Of a stretch of DNA of 64,000 nucleotides, positions 33,930 to 42,242 are shown piece by piece. The notes beneath the pieces are model-generated. The model made no database searches, had not been told where the DNA came from, and saw only the letters and a program-made list of their open reading frames with translations. The position numbers were made by a program, and so were the translations under genes. The stretch's first letter is position 1, and the number at the start of each line of letters is the position of its first letter. Source of the DNA: Xanthobacteraceae bacterium (lineage in GTDB: Bacteria > Pseudomonadota > Alphaproteobacteria > Rhizobiales > Xanthobacteraceae); assembly GCA_029239875.1 (NCBI GenBank), contig JARBUD010000016.1:62001-126000 (forward strand). Reading direction: 5' to 3'.

Positions 33930-35029
33930 TGAAACTCGGCTTCTTCACCATGCCGATCCACCCGCTGCACCGCCCGCTGGCGGAGACGCTGCGGGAGGAC
34001 CGGGAATTCTGCCTCATCGCCGAGAAGCTCGGCTTCTGCGAGGGCTTCTTCGGCGAGCACATCACCGATGGCGCCGAGACCATCACCTCCTCGCTGATCT
34101 TCATCTCATGGCTGCTCAACGAGACCAGCACGATCAAGCTGGGCTCCGGCACCATCAACCTGCCGAACCAGCATCCCGCCCGCGTCGCCGGCGAGGTGGC
34201 GATGCTCGACCATATGGCCGAGGGCCGCTACCTGATGGGCATCAGCCCAGGCGGCCTGCTCTCGGACGCCGAGGTGTTCGGCAATCTCGACAAGGACCGC
34301 ACCGAGATGTTCGTCGAGGCGATCGACCACGTCCTCGCCATCTGGTCGGAGGAGCCGCCCTACAAGCGGGTCGGCAAGCACTGGACCATCACCACCGAGC
34401 GCACGAACATCCCTGCGCTCGGCCAGGGCGCGATCCACAAGCCCTATCAGCGCCCGCACCCGCCCATCGTCGTCACCGCCGTCGCCCCCTTCTCCAAGGG
34501 CGTCACCGAGGCGGCCGCCCGCGGCTGGGACCCGATTTCGGCGAACTTCCTGCTGCCGGTCTGGGTGAAGACCCACTGGCCGAAATATGTCGAAGGCTGC
34601 GAGAAGGGCGGGCGCGCCGTCGATCCCGCCAATTGGCGCGTCGCCAAGAGCATCTTCGTCGCCGACGACCTCGCCACCGCCCGCCGCTACGCCACCGAGC
34701 CCGGCAGCCCCTACTATACCTATTACAACTCGCTGGCGACCAAGCTGGTCGGCAATGGCCGCGCCAACCTGTTCAAGCGCGACCAGAGCGCGCCGGACAG
34801 CTCGGTGACGGTGGAGAGCGTGCTGGCCGACCTCGTCATCTGGGGCACGCCCGACAAGGTCGCCGACGAGCTCGCCGCCTTCGAGGACGAGATCGGCGAA
34901 TTCGGCACCCTGCTCTATGCCGGCCACGACTGGGCGGATCGCGGCCTCGCCATACGTTCCCTGGAGCTCATGGCGGAGAAGGTGATGCCGGCGGTGAATG
35001 CCGGCCGCCGCTCCGCCGCCGCCGAATGA
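33929..35029 (+). CDS. Luciferase-like (LLM class) flavin-dependent monooxygenase
   Basis: 366 residues from the ATG sharing one base with the reductase stop. TIM-barrel LLM signs: MKLGFFTMPIHP at the N-terminus, GFFGEHITDGAETITSSLIF, KLGSGTINLPNQHPARVAGE, AMLDHMAEGRYLMGISPGGL and WGTPDKVADELAAF near the end. Such enzymes use reduced FMN and O2 to oxidise amines, sulfonates, ketones or heterocycles. With the reductase it forms a complete two-component system, probably controlled by the divergent LysR. Confidence 0.9.
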   Translation: MKLGFFTMPIHPLHRPLAETLREDREFCLIAEKLGFCEGFFGEHITDGAETITSSLIFISWLLNETSTIKLGSGTINLPNQHPARVAGEVAMLDHMAEGRYLMGISPGGLLSDAEVFGNLDKDRTEMFVEAIDHVLAIWSEEPPYKRVGKHWTITTERTNIPALGQGAIHKPYQRPHPPIVVTAVAPFSKGVTEAAARGWDPISANFLLPVWVKTHWPKYVEGCEKGGRAVDPANWRVAKSIFVADDLATARRYATEPGSPYYTYYNSLATKLVGNGRANLFKRDQSAPDSSVTVESVLADLVIWGTPDKVADELAAFEDEIGEFGTLLYAGHDWADRGLAIRSLELMAEKVMPAVNAGRRSAAAE

Positions 35030-35075
35030 GGTTCAACGACCAAGAGCCGCCGGCCAAGGCGGCAAGGGAGGACAC

Positions 35076-36098
35076 ATGATCCGCGCCGCGATCGCCGGCC
35101 TCGGCTGGTGGGGCAAGCACATGATTCGCCGCATGGCGGATTCCGACGAGCTCCGCATCGTCGCCGCCATCGACACGTCGGATGCCCAGGCCTCTTTCGC
35201 CGTCGAGCACGGCATTCCGCTGACGACCGACTGGGACGACGTGCTGAACGATCCCTCGATCGATGCGGTCATCCTGTGCACGCCGCACTCGCTGCACACC
35301 GCGCAGGTCGCGATGGCGGCCCGCGCCGGCAAGCACGTCTTCTGCGAGAAGCCGCTGGCGCTCACCCGCGCGGATGCCGAGCGCTCGGTCGCCGCCTGCC
35401 GCGCCGCCGGGGTGAAGCTCGGCATCGGACATGAGCGCCGCTACGAGCCGGCCATGCTGGAGATCAAGCGCCTGGTGCAGTCCGGCGCGCTCGGCACGAT
35501 CATGCATGTCGAGGCGAATTTCAGCCACGACAAGCTCGCCGCCGTGCCGAAGACCGACTGGCGCGCCTCTACGGTCGACGCCCCCGCCGCCGGCATGACC
35601 GCAATGGGCATTCATCTGACCGACGGCTTCATCGAGCTCTTCGGGCCCATCGACGAGGTCTATGCCAGCACCGCCACCCGCGCCACCGACCGGCCGAACG
35701 GCGACGTCGTGTCCGTGCATACCCGCTTCGCCTCGGGCGCCACCGGCTATCTCAACGCCATATTGGTGACCCCGCTCTACATCGGCATCACCGTGTTCGG
35801 CACCGATGCCTGGGTCGAGGCGCGCAATCATACGCATCCCGACACGCCGGGCCCGACGACGCTGACCCTCCAGCACAAGGACGGCCGGCGCGAGGTGCGC
35901 GACTACGAGTGGACCGACACGGTGCGCGCCAATCTCGAAGCCTTTGCGCGCTCGATCGAATCCGGCACGCCTTATGTGTTCACCGACGAGCAGAAGGTCG
36001 GCAACATCGCGGTGCTGGAAGCCATCTGCCGCTCGGTGGCGACCAACGCGCCGGCAAAGGTCGAGGCGGACCGCCCCGCCCTCGCGGCCAGCGCCTGA
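35076..36098 (+). CDS. Gfo/Idh/MocA-family oxidoreductase
   Basis: 340 residues from the ATG at 35076 (GGCAAGGGAGGAC before it). Rossmann motif GLGWWGKH (8-15), the conserved EKPLA (about 95-99) and a C-terminal beta-sheet domain with AAGMTAMGIHLTDGFIELFG, where the His and Asp are typical. The family catalyses NAD(P)-dependent oxidation or reduction of sugars, cyclitols or other hydroxyl/keto compounds. Two further, more distant copies lie at 40920 and 43019. The gene follows the LLM enzyme by 46 bp. Confidence 0.9.
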   Translation: MIRAAIAGLGWWGKHMIRRMADSDELRIVAAIDTSDAQASFAVEHGIPLTTDWDDVLNDPSIDAVILCTPHSLHTAQVAMAARAGKHVFCEKPLALTRADAERSVAACRAAGVKLGIGHERRYEPAMLEIKRLVQSGALGTIMHVEANFSHDKLAAVPKTDWRASTVDAPAAGMTAMGIHLTDGFIELFGPIDEVYASTATRATDRPNGDVVSVHTRFASGATGYLNAILVTPLYIGITVFGTDAWVEARNHTHPDTPGPTTLTLQHKDGRREVRDYEWTDTVRANLEAFARSIESGTPYVFTDEQKVGNIAVLEAICRSVATNAPAKVEADRPALAASA

Positions 36099-36107
36099 GG
36101 AGCCGGG

Positions 36108-36656
36108 ATGAACAGCCTCACCGCCGCCGCCCCGCGCTATCGTGAACTGGATCCCGCCGACCTCGACCCGGAGCAGCGCCGTATCTTCGAGGAGATCGGC
36201 CGCCCGCGCGCCGGGGCGGTGCCGGCGCCGTTCCACATCTATGTCGAAAGCCCGGAGCTTGCGGAGACGGCGCAGGCGCTCGGCGCCTTCTGCCGCTACC
36301 GCACCGGCCTGCCGCCGCGTCTGTCGGAGCTCGCCATCCTCACCACGGCGGCGCATTGGGGCGCCGAATACGAGTTCGGCGTCCATGCCCGCGAGGCCCG
36401 CAAGGCGGGCGTGCCGGAGCCGGAGATCGAGGCGCTCGCCGCCGGCCGGCGTCCCCACTTCAGCGATGCCGATGCCGCGCTGGTGCATGGCTTCGCCAGC
36501 GCCGTCTATCGCGAGAAGGACGTGCCGGACGATCTGTTCGCCGCCGCGGTCGAGCGCTTCGGCCGCCGCACGGTGATCGAGCTGACCGGCCTGCTCGGCT
36601 ACTATTCCATGCTCGCCATCGCCTTGCGCGTGTTTCGCGTGCCGCCGCCCGCGTGA
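36108..36656 (+). CDS. Carboxymuconolactone decarboxylase-like protein (AhpD-like fold)
   Basis: 182 residues, 9 bp after the Gfo/Idh gene with GAGGAGCCGGG before the ATG. Helical CMD domain: FCRYRTGLPPRLSELAILTT (about 64-83), AHWGAEYEFGVHAREARKAG (about 84-103) and ELTGLLGYYSMLAIALRVF near the end. The Glu and His of EYEFGVH fit the CMD family; the CxxC of AhpD is absent, so it is not a peroxidase. It may decarboxylate or isomerise a lactone or keto acid in the pathway. Confidence 0.87.
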   Translation: MNSLTAAAPRYRELDPADLDPEQRRIFEEIGRPRAGAVPAPFHIYVESPELAETAQALGAFCRYRTGLPPRLSELAILTTAAHWGAEYEFGVHAREARKAGVPEPEIEALAAGRRPHFSDADAALVHGFASAVYREKDVPDDLFAAAVERFGRRTVIELTGLLGYYSMLAIALRVFRVPPPA

Positions 36657-36722
36657 AGGGATCAGCGTTCAGAACAAGGGGCACACCACAACAGAACAGG
36701 TGCCACTTCCGGAGGAACCGCC

Positions 36723-37682
36723 ATGGAACTGCGCAGCATCGAAGCCTTCGTGCGCGTCGCCGAGCTCGGCAGCATCACGCGGGCGTCCCGCGACCTCGGC
36801 ATCGTCCAGCCCGCCCTCAGCCGGCACATCCAGCGCATCGAGACCGAGATCGGCACGCCGTTGCTGGTGCGCCTGCCGCGCGGGGTGCAGCTCACCTTGG
36901 CAGGGCGCCGCTTCCTCCAGCACAGCCGGCGCATCCTTCAGGAGGTCGCACGCGCCGCCGAGGAGATGAACATCGGCGGCGACTGCCTCTCCGGCCGCGT
37001 GGTCGTCGGCATCTCGCCGACGCTCTCCTCGCTGCTGACGCCCGGCCTCATCGAGCGCTGCGCCTCCACCTATCCGGCGATCAACCTCACCATCGTCGAG
37101 GAATTCACCCGCCGCCTGCAGACCGATCTCGTCAACGGCCAGGTCGACCTCGCACTGCTCACCAACCCGCCGCCGAACCGCGCGCTGCGCTTCACCGCCG
37201 TGCTCACCGAGCCGATCGTCGTCGTCATGCCCCGCCATTCGCGCGGCGTCTCGCCGGTGGTGACGCTGGACGAGCTCGCCTCGACGCCGATGCTGGTGAC
37301 ACGCGGCATCCGCGCCCTGGTGGACGAGCAGCTCGCCTCGCACGGCGTGTGCATTGAGGTCGATTGCGAGATCGACGCGGTGGAAGCGATCCGCCGCATG
37401 CTGCTGCGCGGCCGCGGTGCCTCGATCATGCCGATCTCCGCCTTCCGCAAGGAGATCGACGACGGCCTGCTCACCGGCCTCGCGGTGGGCGGCGTCAATC
37501 TCAGCCGCACCATCATGCTCTCGCATGTCGGTGACAAGGTCAGCGCCGCCGCCCATGCGGTGATGGGCCTGCTGCGCGCCGAGATCGACTCGCTGGCCCA
37601 GCGCGGTCTGTTCAGTGCCCTGCCCGACACCTCCTCGCACTGGGCGCAGCCGCAACAGCGCGGGCTCGCCGGCGCGGCCTGA
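36723..37682 (+). CDS. LysR-family transcription regulator
   Basis: 319 residues with TCCGGAGGAACCGCC before the ATG. Helix-turn-helix: MELRSIEAFVRVAELGSITR then ASRDLGIVQPALSRHIQRIE (1-41). The effector domain follows (GRVVVGISPTLSSLLTPGLI, about 92-111). The arrangement is Cbl/NAC-like. It is last in the plus-strand row and faces the TTT genes at 37760 across a bidirectional terminator. It could control either the row before it or the minus-strand transporter. Confidence 0.9.
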   Translation: MELRSIEAFVRVAELGSITRASRDLGIVQPALSRHIQRIETEIGTPLLVRLPRGVQLTLAGRRFLQHSRRILQEVARAAEEMNIGGDCLSGRVVVGISPTLSSLLTPGLIERCASTYPAINLTIVEEFTRRLQTDLVNGQVDLALLTNPPPNRALRFTAVLTEPIVVVMPRHSRGVSPVVTLDELASTPMLVTRGIRALVDEQLASHGVCIEVDCEIDAVEAIRRMLLRGRGASIMPISAFRKEIDDGLLTGLAVGGVNLSRTIMLSHVGDKVSAAAHAVMGLLRAEIDSLAQRGLFSALPDTSSHWAQPQQRGLAGAA

Positions 37683-37702
37683 CCTCTCCTGCACCTCAAG
37701 GT

Positions 37703-37732
37703 AAAACGGCCGGGCCGCTGCCCAGCCGTTTT
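37703..37732. terminator. Bidirectional intrinsic terminator
   Basis: AAAACGGC-c-GGGC, loop CGCT, GCCC-a-GCCGTTTT, followed on the plus strand by CGTTTT. The T runs on both sides let it stop the LysR gene (ends 37682) and the converging TctA gene (ends 37760). Confidence 0.88.
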
Positions 37733-37759
37733 CGTTTTCCCGGCGGGATAAGGCGCCGA

Positions 37760-39268
37760 TCAGTCGGCACCCTCCTCGAAGGCGCGCTCGCGCGTCATCC
37801 GGATCATCGGCGCGACCAGCACGATCAGCAGCAGGAAGGTCAGCACGAGGAAGCTGAGGCTGATCGGCCGTTCGACGAACACCATCGGGTCGCCATGCGA
37901 GATCAGCAGCGCGCGGCGCAGCGTCTCCTCGATCATCGGCCCGAGGATGAAGCCGAGCAGCAGCGGCGCCGGCTCGCAATGCAGGCGCTTCATCATGTAG
38001 CCGAAGCCGCCGAACACCGCCGCCAGCACCACGTCGAGCGCGTTGTTGTTGATGCTGTACACGCCGATGCAGCAGAACAGCATGATCGCGGGATAGAGCA
38101 TGCGGTAGGGCACCGAGAGCAGCTTCACCCAGATGCCGATCAGCGGCAGGTTGAGCACCACCAGCATCAGGTTGCCGAGCCACATGGAGGCGATCAGCCC
38201 CCAGAACAGGTCCGGCCGCTGGTTCATCAGCTGCGGCCCGGGCGAGAGGCCCTGCATCATCAGCGCGCCGATCATCAGCGCCATCACCGCGCTCGACGGC
38301 AGGCCGAGCGTCAGCATCGGGATGAAGGCCGTCTGCGCCGCCGCATTGTTGGCCGCCTCCGGCCCGGCGACGCCTTCGAGCGCGCCATGGCCGAACTCGC
38401 CCGGCTTCTTCGACAGCTTCTTCTCCAGCGCATAGGTGGAGAAGGAAGCCAGCACCGGCCCGCCGCCCGGCAGCAGGCCGAGGCAGCCGCCCAGCGCCGT
38501 GCCGCGCAGCGCTGGCCCGAGGAAGCGCTTGATGTCGGCCCAGCTCGGCCACAGCCCGCGCACCTCCTTGACGAAGCTGCGCCCGCCCTCCTTCTGCTCG
38601 AGGTTGGAGATGGTCTCGCCGATGCCGAACATGCCCATAGCGATGACGGCGAAGTCGATGCCGTCTCCGAAAGCGGGCACCCCAAAGGTGTAGCGCTCGA
38701 GGCTTGTGTTGGCGTCGATGCCAATGGTGCCGAGGAGGATGCCGACCAGGATCATGCCGACGGCCTTCACGATCGAGCCATGGGCGAGGATCACCGCCGC
38801 CACCAGGCCGAACAGCATCAGCGAGAAATAGTCGGCCGGGCCGAAGTCCAGCGCCACCTCGGCGAGCGCCGGCGCCGCCACCGCGATGACCAGGGTGGCC
38901 AGCGTGCCGGCGATGAAGGAGCACAGTGCCGCGGTGGCGAGCGCGAGGCCCGCCTGCCCCTTGCGCGCCATCTGGTAGCCGTCGATGGCGGTGACCACGG
39001 ATGAACTCTCGCCCGGCAGGTTGACGAGGATCGCCGTGGTCGAGCCGCCATATTGCGCGCCGTAATAGATGCCGGCGAGCATGATCAGCGCTGCCGGCGC
39101 CGGCAGCGCGAAGGTCACCGGCAGCAGGATCGAGATGGTCGCCACCGGCCCCAGGCCCGGCAGCACGCCGATGACGGTGCCGAGCAGCACGCCGAGGAAG
39201 CCGTAGAACAGGTTCGCCGGCGTCAGCGCCACCGAGAAGCCGAGCAGCAATTCGTTGAAGAGCTCCAT
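37760..39268 (-). CDS. TctA-family large membrane subunit of a TTT transporter, second system
   Basis: 502 residues, about twelve membrane segments. Family motifs: GVLPGLGPVATISILLPVT near the N-terminus, YGAQYGGSTTAILVNLPGES, GLLPGGGPVLASF and EAANNAAAQTAFIPMLTLG. It takes up an organic acid with ion coupling. It is last in the minus-strand order Gfo/Idh - Bug - TctB - TctA and begins 10 bp after TctB. Confidence 0.93.
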   Translation of the reverse strand: MELFNELLLGFSVALTPANLFYGFLGVLLGTVIGVLPGLGPVATISILLPVTFALPAPAALIMLAGIYYGAQYGGSTTAILVNLPGESSSVVTAIDGYQMARKGQAGLALATAALCSFIAGTLATLVIAVAAPALAEVALDFGPADYFSLMLFGLVAAVILAHGSIVKAVGMILVGILLGTIGIDANTSLERYTFGVPAFGDGIDFAVIAMGMFGIGETISNLEQKEGGRSFVKEVRGLWPSWADIKRFLGPALRGTALGGCLGLLPGGGPVLASFSTYALEKKLSKKPGEFGHGALEGVAGPEAANNAAAQTAFIPMLTLGLPSSAVMALMIGALMMQGLSPGPQLMNQRPDLFWGLIASMWLGNLMLVVLNLPLIGIWVKLLSVPYRMLYPAIMLFCCIGVYSINNNALDVVLAAVFGGFGYMMKRLHCEPAPLLLGFILGPMIEETLRRALLISHGDPMVFVERPISLSFLVLTFLLLIVLVAPMIRMTRERAFEEGAD

Positions 39269-39278
39269 CGCGCCGCCC

Positions 39279-39725
39279 TCACCACAGATGGGTGGCGGGC
39301 AGATGCAGCCCGAGACCGTAGGAGAACAGCACCAGGCAGAAGCCGACCAGCCCCACCGCGAGCAGTATCGTCTCCAGCGGCTTGTACTGCCGGCCGGCGA
39401 TACGCGCGCCGATGACGACGGCCAGCCCGGCCACCGGGAAGCCCCAGTCCTCGATCAGCAGCCCGAACAGCAGGATGCTGCCGATCAGCAGCGCCAGCGG
39501 CCGGATGTCGATCGCGCCGACTTCTTGGGTCTCGGTGAGGGAGGAGCGGACAATCAGCACGCCGCCGAGCAGGATGAGGCCGGAGCTGACCAGCAGCGGG
39601 AAATAGCCGGCGCCCATGCGCGCGGCGGTGCCGATCGGGTAGTCGGAACCGATGATGATGGCGATGGCGCCCAGGCCGCAGAACAGCAGCCCGGTGAGGA
39701 AGTCGGAAGAGATCCTGATGTCCAT
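39279..39725 (-). CDS. TctB-family small membrane subunit of a TTT transporter, second system
   Basis: 148 residues from the ATG at 39725; a TTG two codons upstream is less likely. Hydrophobic segments near 10-25, 43-60, 75-107 (two) and 118-137 fit TctB. Position between the Bug and TctA genes supports the call. The 123-bp gap to the Bug gene contains two stem-loops. Confidence 0.85.
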   Translation of the reverse strand: MDIRISSDFLTGLLFCGLGAIAIIIGSDYPIGTAARMGAGYFPLLVSSGLILLGGVLIVRSSLTETQEVGAIDIRPLALLIGSILLFGLLIEDWGFPVAGLAVVIGARIAGRQYKPLETILLAVGLVGFCLVLFSYGLGLHLPATHLW

Positions 39726-39735
39726 GGACAACCCC

Positions 39736-39771
39736 GTTTCCGCCCTCGCGGCTGCGCGAGGCAGCGGAAAC
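39736..39771 (-). promoter_or_regulatory. Stem-loop upstream of TctB (Bug-TctB gap, first hairpin)
   Basis: Arms GTTTCCGC plus CCTCGCG pair with CGCGAGG and GCGGAAAC around a GCTG loop, with a two-base CA bulge: 15 paired positions. Together with the hairpin at 39799-39828 it fills the gap between the binding-protein and TctB genes. Likely tuning of the subunit ratio. Confidence 0.62.
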
Positions 39772-39798
39772 GACGGCGGCTTGGTGACCGGGTGACGT

Positions 39799-39828
39799 CG
39801 AAGCCGGCGCCAGGCGGCACCGGCTTCG
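39799..39828 (-). promoter_or_regulatory. Stem-loop directly after the Bug gene (second hairpin)
   Basis: CGAAGCCGG and CCGGCTTCG, nine perfect pairs around a 12-base loop, 20 bp downstream of the Bug stop on the minus strand. No T run follows, so stabilisation or partial termination is likelier than full termination. Confidence 0.6.
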
Positions 39829-39848
39829 CGGTCGAGTAGCAGCGGGCG

Positions 39849-40853
39849 TCAGTCGGCCTTGGCGCCGATCTCCTTGATGATGCCGCTCCATTTGTCGGCG
39901 TCGGCCTGGATGTAGGCCTTGAAGTCCGTCGGGCTGGGGCTCGACACTGCGATGACGCCGGATTCGGCCATGCGCGCCTTGATGGTCGGGTCCTTCATCG
40001 CCTCGACCACCGCCTTATGCAGCTTGTCGATGATCGGCTGCGGTGTGCCGGCGGGGGCGAGCAGCCCCTGCCAGGAGGAGGAGACGCTCTTGGGGAAGCC
40101 CTGCTCGGTCATGGTCGGCACGTCCGGCAGCTGCGGCACGCGCTCCTTGGTGCTGACGCCGAGCGCTTTGAGCCGCCCGCCCTTCACATGATTGATGCCC
40201 GAGGAGATGGTCACGAACATCAAGCTGACATGGCCGCCCATGACGTCGGCGGCGGCGGGCCCGGCGCCGCCCTTGTAGGGCACATGGATCATGTCGAGCC
40301 CCGCCTCGCGGCGGAACGCCTCCATCTCCAGCCGGTTCACCGAGCCGGTACCGGGCGAGGCGAAGTTCACCTGCCCCGGCCGCGCCTTCACATACTCCAC
40401 CAATTCCTTGACGTTGTTCGGCGGGAACTTCGGGTTGGCGATCATCAGGCCGGGCGTGTCGGCGACGATGGAGATCGGCGTGAAATCCTCCAGCGGCTTC
40501 ACCCGCAGGCTGGAGAAGATGTAGGGGTTGATCGACACGGTGCCGACATTGCCGAGGAACAGCGTGTAGCCGTCCGGCTTGGCGCGGGCGGCGAGGTCCA
40601 TGCCGACGTTGCCGGCGGCGCCGTCGCGGTTCTCCACCACGATCTGCTGGCCGAGGATCTCCGAGAGCCGCGGCTGCAGCAGGCGGGCGGCGAAGTCGGA
40701 GGCGCCGCCCGGCGCGAAGGGCACGATGACGGTGATCGGCTGGTTCGGATAATCCGATTGCGCCTGCGCCTGCGCCGGCAGCGCGGCGGCAAGCGTTGCC
40801 CCGGCCAGGAGCGCGAGGCCGGCACGGCGGGTGAAAGTCACGGCAGCATTCAT
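39849..40853 (-). CDS. TTT transporter substrate-binding protein (Bug/TctC family), second system
   Basis: 334 residues with a Sec signal (about 9-31, Ala-rich end LPAQAQAQ). Bug-family landmarks are strong: YPNQPITVIVPFAPGGASDF, VVENRDGAAGNVGMDLAARA, PDGYTLFLGN, NFASPGTGSVNRLEMEAF and MIHVPYKGGAGPAAADVMGG. It binds an organic acid in the periplasm for the TctB/TctA pair encoded downstream. It lies 66 bp after a Gfo/Idh gene in the same direction, suggesting that the imported compound or a product is a Gfo/Idh substrate. Confidence 0.93.
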   Translation of the reverse strand: MNAAVTFTRRAGLALLAGATLAAALPAQAQAQSDYPNQPITVIVPFAPGGASDFAARLLQPRLSEILGQQIVVENRDGAAGNVGMDLAARAKPDGYTLFLGNVGTVSINPYIFSSLRVKPLEDFTPISIVADTPGLMIANPKFPPNNVKELVEYVKARPGQVNFASPGTGSVNRLEMEAFRREAGLDMIHVPYKGGAGPAAADVMGGHVSLMFVTISSGINHVKGGRLKALGVSTKERVPQLPDVPTMTEQGFPKSVSSSWQGLLAPAGTPQPIIDKLHKAVVEAMKDPTIKARMAESGVIAVSSPSPTDFKAYIQADADKWSGIIKEIGAKAD

Positions 40854-40919
40854 CGTTCCCTCCCAGGAATCGCGGCGCCGCCCTTGTTTTGCTGGCGCCG
40901 TTTTGCTTGCAGCGATGCG

Positions 40920-42056
40920 TCAGGCCATGGCGGCCTCGCGCATGAGTTCGCGTTCACCCTCGACTTCGAGCGGCAGCTTCACCGGCCGCCTCAGCCTGGC
41001 GGACAGGTCGAGCGCCTTGGTCAGCATCAGCCGGTTATGCGCCTCCGCCGCGGTGGCATGCTGCGTCGGCAGGTCGAGCGCGATGCGGTTGAGCCAGGAT
41101 TCCGTCTCGGTCCGCATTGGCCCGCGCAGCTCGCCGAGCGCCATGTCGCCGGGCGGATAGCTGCCCATGAAGTCGACGAGGCGGCTCCTGTCCGGCAGGT
41201 AGCCCTCTTCTTGCGGCGCAGAGACCGCCAGCACGATGTCGCGATGGGTATCGTCGATGGTGAGCACGCCGGTCGTGCCGACGATGCCGACCTCGAGGCT
41301 GTACACCGCGCCCGGCCAGGTCACTGGCAGCGCCCAGGAGATGTTGAGGTGATAGAGCGAACCGTCGCTCATCATGATCATGCCGGCGGTGCCGTCGATG
41401 CCGCGCCAGTCCGGCCCGAGCACCTTGTCGACGGAGCGGGCATAGACCTCCACCGGCGTCTTCGCCTCCAGGTACCACATGACGATGTCGAGCGCGTGGG
41501 TGCCGGAGATCACCATGGGCGAGATGGTCTCGGGCGCGTCCGAACGGCGGTAATTGTCGATGGCGACCAGCCGGTTCATGAAGGCGCGCGACGTCACCAT
41601 GGTGACGTCGCCCAGCGCGCCGGTGCGCACCTTTTCCTTGGCGGCGAGCCAGCGGCGGCGGAAGCGCTGGGTGTAGCCCACCACGGCATCGACGCCGGAC
41701 GCCTCGATCTCGCGCAGCACCCGCGCGGAATCGTCGAGATGCGTCGCCAGCGGCTTCTCGATCAGCATCGGCAGGTCGCGTTCCAGCGCCGCCATCACCG
41801 GATCGACATGCAGATGCTCGTCGGTGGCGACGATCACCGCCGTCACCTCCGGGCGCTTCAGCAGCTCGCGATGGCTGGTAGTGACGAAATCCGCGCCGAT
41901 CTCGGCGCCGACGCGCCGCCCCTTCTCCGCATCGATCTCCGCGAGGCCGATCCATTCGACGGCGGGATGCCGCGCGGCGACCGCGCCGCGGAACAGGCCG
42001 ACGCGGCCGGCGCCGACAATGGCAAGCCCGATACCCTTGGGCGACTTTCGCGGCAT
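40920..42056 (-). CDS. Gfo/Idh/MocA-family oxidoreductase (inositol dehydrogenase-like)
   Basis: 378 residues from the ATG at 42056 (GGGAGAGTTTTCTG before it). Rossmann motif IVGAGRVG (about 12-19), EKPLATH (about 102-108), GYTQRFRRRW and the ISGTHALDIVMWYLE stretch with the usual His and Asp. NAD-dependent oxidation of a sugar- or cyclitol-like compound is the family norm. It sits between the HutC regulator and the second TTT transporter and is a paralogue of 43019-44104 (shared SQRF/TQRF and D-VFW/D-VMW features). Confidence 0.9.
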   Translation of the reverse strand: MPRKSPKGIGLAIVGAGRVGLFRGAVAARHPAVEWIGLAEIDAEKGRRVGAEIGADFVTTSHRELLKRPEVTAVIVATDEHLHVDPVMAALERDLPMLIEKPLATHLDDSARVLREIEASGVDAVVGYTQRFRRRWLAAKEKVRTGALGDVTMVTSRAFMNRLVAIDNYRRSDAPETISPMVISGTHALDIVMWYLEAKTPVEVYARSVDKVLGPDWRGIDGTAGMIMMSDGSLYHLNISWALPVTWPGAVYSLEVGIVGTTGVLTIDDTHRDIVLAVSAPQEEGYLPDRSRLVDFMGSYPPGDMALGELRGPMRTETESWLNRIALDLPTQHATAAEAHNRLMLTKALDLSARLRRPVKLPLEVEGERELMREAAMA

Positions 42057-42242
42057 CAGAAAACTCTCCCTCGACAATCCAGACGATGCGCGGGCGATTT
42101 CATTGTGCATCGCACCGCAAGCCGGCTCTTTATTTGCGGTCGAGCGGACCATACGCAGGGAGGGGCTTCAAATACTCTTTCGCCATTGGGACATACTGGC
42201 AGGGCATGGCAGACGCGACGCCCGCCCCGGTGCGCGGGGGCC

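Noticed and set aside
36108-36656. AhpD-type peroxidase for the CMD-fold protein
   Set aside because: The CxxC needed for AhpD activity is absent.
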